Source: Leptomonas pyrrhocoris (Eukaryota > Euglenozoa > Kinetoplastea > Trypanosomatida > Trypanosomatidae). Taken from it: 64,000 bases of DNA. Under the pieces are notes generated by a model. The model had not been told where the DNA came from. It did no database searches and saw nothing but the letters and a program-made list of their open reading frames with translations. Of the stretch, positions 1 to 9,857 are shown piece after piece (position 1 is the stretch's first letter; every line of letters starts with the position of its first letter). The stretch is from positions 446,357 through 510,356 of the forward strand of contig NW_015438367.1 in NCBI RefSeq assembly GCF_001293395.1, given 5' to 3'. Both the position numbers and the translations under genes were made by a program.

Positions 1-120
1 GATCGCCTTTTGCGGGCGGCGGCCTCTCAAGGCGAAAGGAAAGGGTCCACAGCAGCAGCGGCAGGCAGAAATGCGGTGACGTCACGCGGCGTCTCCTCTT
101 CCTCCTCCTCTCTGCCAGCC

Positions 121-3100
121 ATGCTGCCGCCGCCCTTTCGTGAAAACAAAGGGTTGTGTGCGGAGTGGGCTGCTGTCTTGACAAGTCACTGCAACGACTT
201 CGAAGCCGCCCTAACGTCGCCGAGAGGCACCGTGGAGAAGTCAGCGTTCGCTTCCATCTGCGGGCTCTCGCTGTTCTTTCGCTCGTTGTTCCTGTCGCCC
301 TCCCCAAGCAGCAGCAGCAGCGGCGGCGGAAGCGGTGGCCCGACTCCGGTTGCGGTCACGGCGGTGACCAAGATGGCCCTGACAAAGCTGCAGATCCTTT
401 GCAAGCAGGTCGTGTCCTGGCAGTCCACCCTCCCTCTCATTCCACTACAGGGCCTGTACGCGTTGTGTCCCCTCCTCTGGTGGCAGCGCCGCTTCCCTGC
501 CGAGGTGGCCGCCGTCGTGGGCAAGACAAGCGTCGGCGCCCGCATTCAAGAGAGCGTCGTGACGGCCTGTCAAGGTGCAGGGACGCACTTCTCCGCCCGC
601 ATTTCGCAGTGGTCGGCGCAGGTGGATCGCTGGGCTGCGGTGGAGATGCAGACCGCCCTCCCCCTCGACCCTCCGCTGTGCCGCCAGTTTGTCCAGCGTC
701 TCGTGCTGCTCATCCAGCAAGGCACGATGCTGGCCAGAACGATTCAAGGCGGTGTGATGGAGCTGCTCTTCTTGCACCACCACGCAGAGCGGCCGCTCGC
801 GACGTCGATGGTGTGGGGGGTGTTGAAAGGGGTGTTGCTCCTCCAGCGCATCGCGGAGGCCTACCACAGCAAAATGGGGATTCTCGCCACCTCGCACGAA
901 GCTCTCGCGCAGTCCATCGCCTACGCGTTGGAGAAGCACGTGCACAACATCTTCACCCGGGCGTGCGGCGAGGAGTCCAGTAAGGATGGTGCGGTGGCCC
1001 CGCCCGATCAGCCCATCGCCCTTCAGGCCGCGCTGCACCTTCTACGCAAGCCCCTCACCTCCGACACCCTCGCCTGTCTTGCGCTGATGCTGGACGTGGC
1101 CCTCAATCGCGAACAGCTGAACGCGAACACGGTGCCCACCACCGCCACCGAGCAAGAGAGAGACGAGGTCTTCATCGCAATGGTGCAGCTGCGAAACATT
1201 GTGGGTTATCAGCAGACGTTGCCGACCATCGCGCAGACTTCCTTCCTGTACTTCTTTCGCGAGACCCTGTACCCGCTGTTCTTCAGGTACTGCTACGAGC
1301 ACACCCTCTCGGCGCCCTCGCTGCCCTTCGTTGTCGCCGCCTTGACGGACAGCCGCACCCTCGTCCTGTCTGCCCGACACGTCGCCAAGCCCGCCGAGAC
1401 GCTCCTCGTTGACTACGCGAACTTTATCGGCGACTGCCTCGACCACGAAATAGTGCGGCCCCTCTGCGATGAAATTGAGAACCAGCTTCGGCTGCGCACG
1501 CACAACGTGGTGCTCGGCCAACCCTATCGCGTGCTGCGCCCCTCCGTCGGTCCGCCTGGCCGTGACCTGACGCGCTTCACGCTGCTGCCGCCTTTTCGCC
1601 TCTTTCACACGTGGCTGCACCTCGCCACGCAGGTCGAGCACTACCTGAGTGCGCAGTTCTATAACCTCAACGCGCTGACACCGAATGACTGGCGGACGTA
1701 CGAGGAGATGCGCAACCTGGCTCGCCGCTCCTACCACTTGCACATCGCGGATGGGCACCTGCCGGGCTGCATATTAGACCAAGGGCTGGATGTGCTGGTG
1801 ATCACGGAAAACATCCACCAGTTCATCGCCTACTACACCTACAACTTGAATGAGCAGGTGTTCTTGCAGCGGCCCTCGCTGACCGCATCGAAGCATCTGC
1901 ACACCCTCAACACACGCCACATCGCCAACTCCATTCGCACGCACGGCACAGGTGTCATGAACACCGCGGTGAACTACGTCTACAAGTGCCTGTTGAAGAA
2001 GATGGCCGTCTTGTCTCGCTTTCTGCAGGACGACTACGTCCGCTCGCACCTGCTGAAAGACGCACGCATGGTTCGGCAGCGGAAGAAGGATCATCAACTC
2101 ATCAAGTACCCGACAGAGCAGGCGGATCAGTTTATTCGAGAGATGGACCGCCTTGGGTTGGCGGCGGACGGTAGCTCTTTTCTGGAGAAGGCGCGGCAGT
2201 TGATTAGCGAAATGGGCAACGCCCTCGGCTTCATGCGAATGATGCGGAGCGGTGGGTTGAGGGCGGTGGCGGAGGGAGCGCGTTTTGTGCCGCTGCCCGT
2301 GCCAGAGACCGCCGCCGGTGCTGCTGCAGGAGGTGGAGGGGGAGATGTTGCCGGTTGCGCCTCGGCTGCGGTTCGCCTCGGTGACTACGTCGCACCTCTC
2401 ACGCGGCCACCACCGTCACAAGACGAAGAAGGCGGCGGCGACGAGGAGGACGAGGCGGAGGACGGCTCAGATGTGGGGGACGGACGGAAAGAAACAGCGC
2501 AGCAGTTTTTGCGTCGCAGCACCGCCGCCGCGGTGGACAATTTGGACGACATCACCCACAGCATGCTCCAGCAGCTCTCGGACGGCTCCGAGTACTTCCC
2601 GCTGCTGCTCGACGCGATTGGACGGCGACTGCGCCGCTCGTCGCCGGAGCGCTACGCGCACCTCCACCTCCTGTACCTCCTCGTCCCCGCGCTGGCAAAC
2701 CTGTACGTGGCCTACGCCATCCGGGAAAAGGAAAAGCTGCTGAAGAACCACAAGGACGGAGGCGTGTTCTCCGACGATGGCTTCGCGGTGGGCACGACCT
2801 TTCTGCTGGTCCTCTTTGGCGTCTACGAGGAGTTTGATGCCCTGCACTGGTTTGACAGCAAAAAGACGCAGCTTCGGCAAACGCTGGAGTCGGTGCACAC
2901 GACCCTGTGCTCCGCCTCGGCGAGCGGCTCGACCGACTTTGACAACTTGCACCTGACCTCGTCCACCTTGCAGACGAACTTGAAGGAGTACACAGGGCTG
3001 GAAAACGCCTTCACCTCCAGCAGGCTGTTCTTCGGCGCGACGGCTTCGCCAGTGGGTAAAGACGATGACAAGGTGCAGGGGTCGCGACGGCGATCACCGT

Positions 3101-3195
3101 CTTCGTCCCTTCGGCGCAATCACTCACCTTCTAGGTCTAATGAGGAAGGAGCGAGAGAAGACGAGGACGAAGGTGTAAGTGACGTTGAAAACTAA
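121..3195 (+). CDS. WASHC4: WASH complex subunit 4 (SWIP / KIAA1033 homologue), start uncertain
   Basis: SWIP is a core subunit of the WASH complex, which activates Arp2/3 to build actin on endosomes. From the first ATG the protein has 1024 residues (human SWIP about 1170). The clearest family signature is in the C-terminal half: NSIRTHGTGVMNTAVNY at about residue 603, then LISEMGNALGFMRMMRSGGL near 694, and DDGFAVGTTFLLVLFGVYEE followed by FDALHWF near 885-912. These match the human SWIP C-terminus from memory. A Gly/acidic insert (about residues 730-790) interrupts the conserved region, and the tail is Ser/Arg-rich. The frame stays open to the left edge of the window, so the true start may lie upstream; 121 is the first in-frame ATG. 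The family call is firm and the start is weak. Confidence 0.85.
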   Translation: MLPPPFRENKGLCAEWAAVLTSHCNDFEAALTSPRGTVEKSAFASICGLSLFFRSLFLSPSPSSSSSGGGSGGPTPVAVTAVTKMALTKLQILCKQVVSWQSTLPLIPLQGLYALCPLLWWQRRFPAEVAAVVGKTSVGARIQESVVTACQGAGTHFSARISQWSAQVDRWAAVEMQTALPLDPPLCRQFVQRLVLLIQQGTMLARTIQGGVMELLFLHHHAERPLATSMVWGVLKGVLLLQRIAEAYHSKMGILATSHEALAQSIAYALEKHVHNIFTRACGEESSKDGAVAPPDQPIALQAALHLLRKPLTSDTLACLALMLDVALNREQLNANTVPTTATEQERDEVFIAMVQLRNIVGYQQTLPTIAQTSFLYFFRETLYPLFFRYCYEHTLSAPSLPFVVAALTDSRTLVLSARHVAKPAETLLVDYANFIGDCLDHEIVRPLCDEIENQLRLRTHNVVLGQPYRVLRPSVGPPGRDLTRFTLLPPFRLFHTWLHLATQVEHYLSAQFYNLNALTPNDWRTYEEMRNLARRSYHLHIADGHLPGCILDQGLDVLVITENIHQFIAYYTYNLNEQVFLQRPSLTASKHLHTLNTRHIANSIRTHGTGVMNTAVNYVYKCLLKKMAVLSRFLQDDYVRSHLLKDARMVRQRKKDHQLIKYPTEQADQFIREMDRLGLAADGSSFLEKARQLISEMGNALGFMRMMRSGGLRAVAEGARFVPLPVPETAAGAAAGGGGGDVAGCASAAVRLGDYVAPLTRPPPSQDEEGGGDEEDEAEDGSDVGDGRKETAQQFLRRSTAAAVDNLDDITHSMLQQLSDGSEYFPLLLDAIGRRLRRSSPERYAHLHLLYLLVPALANLYVAYAIREKEKLLKNHKDGGVFSDDGFAVGTTFLLVLFGVYEEFDALHWFDSKKTQLRQTLESVHTTLCSASASGSTDFDNLHLTSSTLQTNLKEYTGLENAFTSSRLFFGATASPVGKDDDKVQGSRRRSPSSSLRRNHSPSRSNEEGAREDEDEGVSDVEN

Positions 3196-3827
3196 ACAGA
3201 AAAGAAAGGTCACTTCGTATCTGCGCAGACGTATTCCTTTTTATTAGTTTTTCTCTCGTGTCCTCTGCGCCTCACGCAGCGTTGCTGTGGTGCCGCGTGT
3301 GTGTGTGTGTGTGTTCGTTGTTGATTGTGGTGGTTTTTATCGAACGAGGTCAAGAATCCAAGCAGCACAAAAAGGACCTTATGGTATGTTGTCTTTAACG
3401 TTTCTTCTCAGTGAGCTACGTTGCACCGTCGGGAACTGCGCACGAGTCAAACAGAATAGCGACGAAGACAATACTGCCGGCTGCACCGCTCCCTGTGATG
3501 GCTCGTGGCTTCTTCCATCTTTTTCTTCTTGGCCCCCCCCCCCCCCCCGCCGCCTCCGCACTCTTCAAAGGTGTCTCTCCTTCACCTCTCTGTCGTTGTT
3601 CTTCCTCTTCTCTGCCTTGTTTCTATTTTTCAGCAATTTTGAATCGCACGTGATAACTGTGGTGCGTCCTTTTTGTCTTCTGTTGTTGCTGCCGGACGGT
3701 ATCATCCAGCGTTGTTTGTGCCGTTGACTGCCTCTTAACACACACGATTGAAGTCAGTGCCGACGACCACCATAATATTAATTTACAGCGCTTGTGTCGT
3801 CTCGATTGTTCGCCTCATTTAAAATCG
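3196..3827 (+). other. Intergenic spacer with trans-splicing signals
   Basis: No gene is seen. The spacer holds a (GT)9 run at 3297-3314, a 16-nt poly-C run at 3533-3548 and a long pyrimidine tract (about 3575-3631) that ends in an AG. Downstream of this AG the sequence reads into the J-domain gene. Confidence 0.7.
3632..3633 (+). promoter_or_regulatory. Predicted spliced-leader acceptor AG for the J-domain gene
   Basis: AG directly after about 55 nt of T/C-rich sequence ending in ctatttttcag. It is the first AG after the strongest pyrimidine tract before the ATG at 3828. It would leave a 5' UTR of about 194 nt. A second AG at about 3787-3788 is possible. Confidence 0.5.
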
Positions 3828-6323
3828 ATGTTTCGCGCCAATAAGGCGTGGCTTGTCCTGACACCACGGCAGGCACTGCGTGTTCTTTCCCTCTCTCCCG
3901 CGGCAGATCTCACCCCCGCCTCCATTAAGAAGGCCTACATCCAGCAAACACTGCAGTGCCACCCCGACCTACACCCAAACGACCCGAATGCGAACGACAA
4001 CTTCCGCAACCTGTCCGATGCGTTTCGCATTGCGCTGAAGACGTTGGAGCTGCAGCGAGGCGGCGGCGGCGCGTCCCGTGGGCAAAGAAACACAGACGGC
4101 CGAGGGGGTCTGTCCGACGACGACCTATACGACCCGCAAGCCGCGCTCGAGTCGCTGCGGCAGGCAATGTGGGCCTACCGCTCTCACCAGCAGCTGAGCG
4201 CCACCGCCGCCTCAGCCTCACCAGCCGGCACCGCCACACGCGCTTCTCCTCATCCTTCCCTCGACGCGACGCATGACGCGGCAGGAGGCGCCTTCGACAC
4301 ACCCACTTTGGAAGACGTCTCATCTGTCTGCCAGCGCGAGGCCGTGGCGATGCGGCGGGTGTACACCTTCTGCGCTGATCTGCCAGCGGTGTTGTGCGGC
4401 AGCCACTCTGCCGCCCTCTTCGAGGCCGTCGCCTTCTTCCACACGCGCTACGTCGAGTCCATGTCTGCGTGTGTCATGCGGTTTGCCCAGAATTTGCCGA
4501 TCTTGGTCCGTCGTGTTGTGAAGAACCGCCGCAGGTACGTGAACAACAAGTCGACCGCGGTGGTCCAAGGCATCGGGACCGGCGCGCGACCGCTCAAGCG
4601 GCAGCGCATCGAGGACATGGCGATGAAGCCGCTCGTGCTCATGGGGGCCCTTATCTTTGACCTGCCGGAAGGCTCCGTTGAGAATTCGGCACGAGACGAT
4701 GGCTCGCAGACGAGCGGGAGACTTGACAAAAGTAGTCCTAACAGCAGCAGCACGTGCGGCGTGTCGCAGCCGTCCGACATCCGAGTCACCAGCGAGTTGA
4801 AGTGTGTCGTGTACCCTGCCGACAGCATCGTCGACATCACGGCGAAGCTTGGGAAGTGGGAGGCGGCCAGCTTTGAGCGGCTCAAAGTTGAGCTCGCCAT
4901 CGTGGATGTCAACCGCCTCCTTTCCGGGCTGCTCGGTCTGCAGGAGGAAGAGGCGCCCACCCAGTCCAGCTCGCACCTGTCGGTGATGCCGCACCTGGCG
5001 GAGACACGCGCGGCAACGGAGATGGTACTTCGTACGCTGCAGAGAATTGCCACGGATCTGTGCTACCACTTCGACCCCGACCTCGATGCCACGGTCACCG
5101 AAGATGTAATAGCGGCGCTCCGCCTGCACGACACACCCGACACGCGGTCCAGCCAGCAAGACGACGCCGCGGCGGCGCTGCTGGAGCTGCCGGAGTTGGT
5201 GGCCCAGTGTCGCCGACTTGCCGCGCTGGCCCGCCCGACCATGCGCGGCAGCACCATTCTCACGTGGAGGTCGGAGGAGACGGAAGAGCTGGTGCAGGAC
5301 GCAGCTGAGCTCGCGGAGGCGGCGACCGTAGCGGGAGATGAGAAAGAGAAGCAACAGCAACAGGACCAGCGAGGAGGAAAGAAGATGAATGACTTCCCCA
5401 AGTTTTCGGTTGGCCGTCACCCGACGTGCTCCACCGCCGAGACCCTCTTCTTCTCCGTCTCGGTGGTGCTCACCAAGGATCTACGCGCCTTCCTCCTCCG
5501 TCTACGGGGCGCCCTGAAGCAGACGATCCAAGCCACCAACGAGTCGAAGGGTGTTCTCTTTGAACTTCTCCCGCTGCGGGAGGCAACCCTCAAGGAGGAG
5601 TACATCGCGCTCCCCGTGACAGCAGCGGACGCAGGCGCCGACAGCGCCGATTCGCCGTATCGCTACCGCGGACCCATTCACTGCTTCCCGCGTGTGCGCA
5701 ACATGGAAACGAAGCGGGAGTACGAGCTTTGGAAGCATCTGTACGCGCATCGCGAGTACATCGCCCAGCACGCCTCCACAATGAACCCCATCAACGTCTT
5801 CTACGAATGCTTCCCGTACGACCCAGAGTCGCCGGAGTGCCACCCACCGGCTGCGGGCGCGCCCGCCAACGTTCTCGCTGGATGGGTGAGCGGCGGCGCC
5901 GACGGCTGCGACAACGTCGTCATCACGGCGCAGCAGCTGGACGATCCGGTGCACTTCAAGGAGTGGTTGGAGGAGGTGGTTGCGCAGTCGTCGCTGAACC
6001 GCGAGGCGGAGGAAGTCCTTGCGAGGGCCGGCGTTGGCTACGTCAGCCGCGACCCGGCACTGCCACTCGCCAACTTTCTCTCCTTCGCAAAGGTGTACGT
6101 GCAATCTCTAGCGGTGCGTGGCGTGCTGGAGCGGCGGGGCGGCAGCACGTCTGCCACCGGCGGCACGGTGACACCAGACGACATCGGCTTGAGCATCACA
6201 GTGTCGCCCTCCCGCTGCGACGTCCGCGATGGCGGTCGTCTCTTCCTTCCGTGGTACGTGGACCCGTCCATCCTGCTGGCCCTCCTTGGCGAGCACACGT
6301 CGCAGCACCAGCTGCACGACTAG
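3828..6323 (+). CDS. J-domain (DnaJ-like) protein, possibly TCAIM/DUF4460-like
   Basis: The protein has 831 residues from the first ATG. The N-terminus (about residues 14-80) looks like a J domain: a helix ending in KKAYIQQTLQ, the HPD tripeptide at 45-47 that stimulates Hsp70 ATPase, then NFRNLSDAF. The first residues are basic and hydrophobic (MFRANKAWLVL), compatible with mitochondrial import, but this is inference. The rest has low-complexity inserts (Ala/Ser/Thr, a poly-Gln stretch near 510) between conserved-looking islands, including a C-terminal block ending GGRLFLPWYVDPSILLALL. A J-like N-terminus plus a C-terminal block with an LPW-type motif recalls the TCAIM (DUF4460/DUF4461) family of mitochondrial proteins, but I cannot confirm that. 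The J domain is well supported; the cellular role is unknown. Confidence 0.75.
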   Translation: MFRANKAWLVLTPRQALRVLSLSPAADLTPASIKKAYIQQTLQCHPDLHPNDPNANDNFRNLSDAFRIALKTLELQRGGGGASRGQRNTDGRGGLSDDDLYDPQAALESLRQAMWAYRSHQQLSATAASASPAGTATRASPHPSLDATHDAAGGAFDTPTLEDVSSVCQREAVAMRRVYTFCADLPAVLCGSHSAALFEAVAFFHTRYVESMSACVMRFAQNLPILVRRVVKNRRRYVNNKSTAVVQGIGTGARPLKRQRIEDMAMKPLVLMGALIFDLPEGSVENSARDDGSQTSGRLDKSSPNSSSTCGVSQPSDIRVTSELKCVVYPADSIVDITAKLGKWEAASFERLKVELAIVDVNRLLSGLLGLQEEEAPTQSSSHLSVMPHLAETRAATEMVLRTLQRIATDLCYHFDPDLDATVTEDVIAALRLHDTPDTRSSQQDDAAAALLELPELVAQCRRLAALARPTMRGSTILTWRSEETEELVQDAAELAEAATVAGDEKEKQQQQDQRGGKKMNDFPKFSVGRHPTCSTAETLFFSVSVVLTKDLRAFLLRLRGALKQTIQATNESKGVLFELLPLREATLKEEYIALPVTAADAGADSADSPYRYRGPIHCFPRVRNMETKREYELWKHLYAHREYIAQHASTMNPINVFYECFPYDPESPECHPPAAGAPANVLAGWVSGGADGCDNVVITAQQLDDPVHFKEWLEEVVAQSSLNREAEEVLARAGVGYVSRDPALPLANFLSFAKVYVQSLAVRGVLERRGGSTSATGGTVTPDDIGLSITVSPSRCDVRDGGRLFLPWYVDPSILLALLGEHTSQHQLHD

Positions 6324-6516
6324 GCAAAACCTCCTACGCTGCGCCGTGAAAGTGGGAAATACTGACCGGCTAATACCGCCAACGTTGTTCACATACTGTT
6401 CTGCATTCGTTAAACTCTAAGGAAAAGACAAACCCCTGCGAGGCCCCCGTAACGCCACGGCGCCTCGCCCCCTTCGCCCACCGCCGCCCCCGCTGCCGGG
6501 GTGGGTTTTCCCCTCC

Positions 6517-6547
<31 letters not shown>

Positions 6548-7428
6548 CCCGCGCGGCGGCCCCCCGCCTGGGGATCACCGCACTACCCCTCACCCCGAGG
6601 AACCAGGCGACCGCCGAAGCAAAAGGATCCGCGACCCCAACAACAGCAAAAACAACGAGCAACACCAAAGACATGAAACATTTCCGAGAAACAACAGGAG
6701 CCCCTGCAGTTCGAAACGGCAAAAAGTCCCTTCACACAGCAACTACTTCGAATCCCGAGAAAGAAAAACAAGGAAAAAAAGAACAATAAAACTCAAAAAC
6801 TTCACGATTTGCTACCAGTGCTGTTTCATCCAAGGAAGAATCCCTCCATTTTCGCACCCGGCCGGTACAGAGAAAAGGAGTGAGAAAAGAAAAGCATACT
6901 TGAATAAAAATTATAAAAAGGTAAATTAGTTACAAGAAAAACTCCCTATTTCGACGCCAACACGGGTCCCATGTGGAGCTGGTGCTCCGGAAAGGCTTTC
7001 CGAAGAGAAGGTCTCCTTTTCATTTTGACTCGAGCCGATGAGGACAGACAGCGGAAACAAGCTAGACAGGTTAACTGAAAGGAAAAGAAAATAGCCTCCT
7101 GCCAGCTTTTTACGGGAGCCTTCCCCGGCTGCCTTTTTCAGAACCCATTTAGCTGGTACCGAAGAGAAGAAAGAATGAGGAGAGTAAAACAGTAAAAGAG
7201 AACCGTTTTGGGTTTTCTGAGGTGCAAAATATTAATAATAGGTAATAGCCTCTTTAGCCGGTTGTATTGTAGGCATCCTTTAGAGTCGTTCGTGACTTGT
7301 TTTCTCGTCCAAAAAGAAGAACAAAAAGGATAAACTTATGGACCACTTTTCACGGAAAGGATGCGTGAAGGTGCTTCAGCCAAGCTTTCTTTGGAAGGAA
7401 CCTATTCTACTGAGGGGAAAAATCTGAA
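6324..7428. other. Long gene-free spacer: poly-C run and purine-rich stretch
   Basis: No convincing gene. It contains a GC-rich segment (about 6440-6600) with a 29-nt C run, then about 700 nt (6600-7340) that is strongly A/G-rich on the + strand, opposite to the T/C-rich bias of the other spacers. That bias would suit sequence whose functional strand is minus, like the retroelement fossil next to it. Confidence 0.6.
6518..6546. repeat. Poly-C mononucleotide run (29 nt)
   Basis: An uninterrupted run of C is read directly at these positions, in a GC-rich pocket downstream of the J-domain gene. The exact length may be affected by sequencing slippage. Confidence 0.85.
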
Positions 7429-7737
7429 TTATTGCGAGGGCTTTTCTACGCGAAGTGCAGTGTCATCGAGCGCCTTTGTCGATACGGCTCTATTCTTGAT
7501 AGTGACTAAGGCCGTTGTGTTGTTGACCTTTATACGAAGGTTCGACCCTGCGGGAATCCATCGCAGCCAGTGATCCACCGCGAGAACCACGGTGTTCCCC
7601 TCCAGCGCGGTTATGCAGCGCTGCTCTGCTGCGGACCATGCTTCTCCAACGTTCATGATTTCTTGGGGCTCGCCCCGCATCAACACCGCTCCACAACCGG
7701 CTCCAGAGGTATCGGTGTAGAGGTTCACTGTCGGCAT
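7429..7737 (-). mobile_element. RNase H part of the fossil element
   Basis: A stretch of about 100 residues starting VNLYTDTSGAGCGAVL, with a later WSAAEQRCI block and an AVDHWLRW block, follows the RNase H pattern of an acidic first strand, a Glu helix and a second Asp. It is the last recognisable domain on the minus strand. Confidence 0.7.
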
Positions 7738-8005
7738 TCTCGTTGCCGTGGCCGGCGCTATCGCTCGTGGGCGGTTCTTCTGAGCCAGGTCGTACCACTA
7801 TTTAAGTTGTGCATGCGCCGTTGGGCGTGTGCAGGCCGGCTCCTTCACTGGAAAAGGTGTCCGGCTGAGCTGAGACAGCCTTCGTCTAATGGGCTTCAAC
7901 GCCCAATAGAACTCTGCGGTGCGGATATGTAGGAATGACGAGCTGCGGAGGAGTTGTGCGTAGAGTCGCTCCAAGTCACCGCCCGTCATGCTTGGCGTCG
8001 GACCA

Positions 8006-8464
8006 TCAATCTTCTGGATCGAGTGATCTGCCGCTCCCACTTTGTGAACTGCGTGGTTGAAATATACCCCCTATGAAGTCGGGGACTTCTCTTGCGTATC
8101 TCTCGTCGGTGTGAAGAGAGAGTGGGAACTCTTGCGCGGTGGTCCACATCCTCCTGAACACCGTTTGGAGTGCTTGACGCGTGCCTGCGTACCGTATGTT
8201 GTCGATCCGAACGTCGATTGAGGTCAGGGCTGGGTCGTTCACGGTGAACTCTTTGCCCGCCTACGTCGGATGACCTGCCACGGTGGACGTGAGAATTTGC
8301 ATGATTTCCGGTGGGACCGAGTCTCCCAACGGAGGCCGCGTCAAGTACCGCTGTGTACCGCTATTCGGATCTGTTAAGACGGAGCTTTCTTGATCTCTTT
8401 CTGGGAGCTCGACCTGAAAGAAACTGGCCCTCAGGTCGTGTACGCTGCCCATCTCGGCGTTCAC
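8006..8464 (-). mobile_element. Reverse transcriptase part of the fossil element
   Basis: Pieces resemble the RT palm of DIRS-like elements: a DLRASFFQVELP block, a PPLGDSVPPE block, and a VRIDNIRYAG block at the place where the catalytic strand is expected. The region is broken and is described as a fossil only. Confidence 0.65.
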
Positions 8465-9025
8465 TGCGTCGAGATGTATCGCAACGTGTAGGAGTGGCTC
8501 GTCTGGGCGGTAGCCTTGTGCGTCCGAATAGCCGTTGCTCTTTTTCCTGACATCAGAAACTGATGTTTACTGTGTGCTTAGACTGTGTGCAAAGCAGTCT
8601 GCTCCAAGGAGGTGAAGGAGATCGTCCACACACTGGGGGATCTCTGTCACATGCGTGACCTAGCTTTCTGAAAGTTGAGAGGCGCAACTTCCGACGCACC
8701 ACGGATGTTGGAAGCCTTCTTCCGTGATGGCTGTTTTCTTCAGATTCCATGCGCCTCGACCGAGATAGCCGCCGCGACCTGCGGTACCTTCTTCTATTCG
8801 TCATTGCCGTGCAGAGATGATAGCATGTGTCTGCAAGCTGATAAAGCTGGTCTTGATGGTGTTGTGCCTTGGCTGGCCGTGCGGGGTTGCCGCTGTCTAT
8901 TTTTTCATCAGTTGACAGGTTCTTTTCTTGTGCTTGTCGGTGCTGCATCCAAAAGGGATCTGCTATGCGTTTCGCGATGTCGAGAAGGTTGTCTCACTCT
9001 TCTCCATCTTCATAACTCATAGGAG

Positions 9026-9667
9026 TCATGTTGCCTTTTGGGTTCCGATCACTTTCGCTAACGGCACGTAGTCGGTGATGTAGCGAATCGTGTTGTGCAT
9101 TGTGGCTTTGCCATCGCCATGCTTTACTAGCAGCGGAATGTACTTTTGCTTGCGCTGATTCTGCGCGGCACATGCTGTGAGGAAATTCAACGCGCCTCGT
9201 TTGATTGAGTGCGCTATCAGCGCTGGGTTTGCTTGTTTCAGCTCGCGGCTGATCTGATGCGCATTCATTGTTGTGAGCTGCGTTGATGCTGGGTTGTCCG
9301 CTTCCCGATTGCTGACAATTTGAGCGATTCGTCTCATCTCGCTGATGTCCTCGATCCCAACTAGGGCGTATGCCTTGTAAAGGTTCCGTGACGGTGTCTT
9401 TCCCGCTGTGAAGCGTATTACAGTTTGATGCGGGCTCGCCTGCAAGAAATTCTCCGCCGTCAATCCTTGAATATCTCCCCAACGGCCTGCCGTTTTCGAC
9501 GCCTGGAGTACCGCTGCGTGTTCGCGTGACCTGTCTTTCAGCGCTTCCATGACAAGCTCTATCTCCCTCCGTGTTGCCGGTGCGGTTTGCTTCTGTGAAG
9601 TTCGGTTGATAGAGAACGTTTTCAACATCATCTTCACGGAGATGTTTTCGGTTTGCAGAAGCTTCAA
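9026..9667 (-). mobile_element. Tyrosine recombinase part of the fossil element
   Basis: This 213-residue stretch has the look of a tyrosine recombinase catalytic domain: an early Arg region (GRWGDIQGLT), a later HSIKRGALNF box and a final HNTIRYI box with the Tyr. It is the best-preserved part of the element. Confidence 0.75.
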
Positions 9668-9857
9668 TATTGCTCATGCAGTCACTGCGTCGGTTGACTT
9701 TGTGTTGCTGCTGACCTTCATTTGCGTGATTGCGTTTGCAGACCGGTAGTCTGTGTTCGACTGCGAGATTCTGTCGACGTCGATATTCTTGGCGTGTTTC
9801 TTGGTTGTTGCAATGCCGTGCACCAAACTGCGTCAGATGTGTCTGCGGTTCTGCCAC

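Larger units (their letters stand above)
7429..9857 (-). mobile_element. Degenerate VIPER/TATE-type tyrosine-recombinase retroelement (DIRS-like), antisense
   Basis: On the minus strand, in 5' to 3' order, lie recognisable pieces of a tyrosine recombinase, a reverse transcriptase and an RNase H domain. This order (YR before RT-RNase H) is that described for trypanosomatid VIPER and TATE elements, relatives of DIRS/Ngaro retrotransposons. The copy is clearly broken, with several interruptions (at least four) across its length, so it is a fossil. Ends are approximate: no terminal repeats were recognised, and the gag-like first part is not evident. The protein motifs remain readable, suggesting moderate rather than extreme age. 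It lies head-on to the host transcription unit. Confidence 0.8.
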
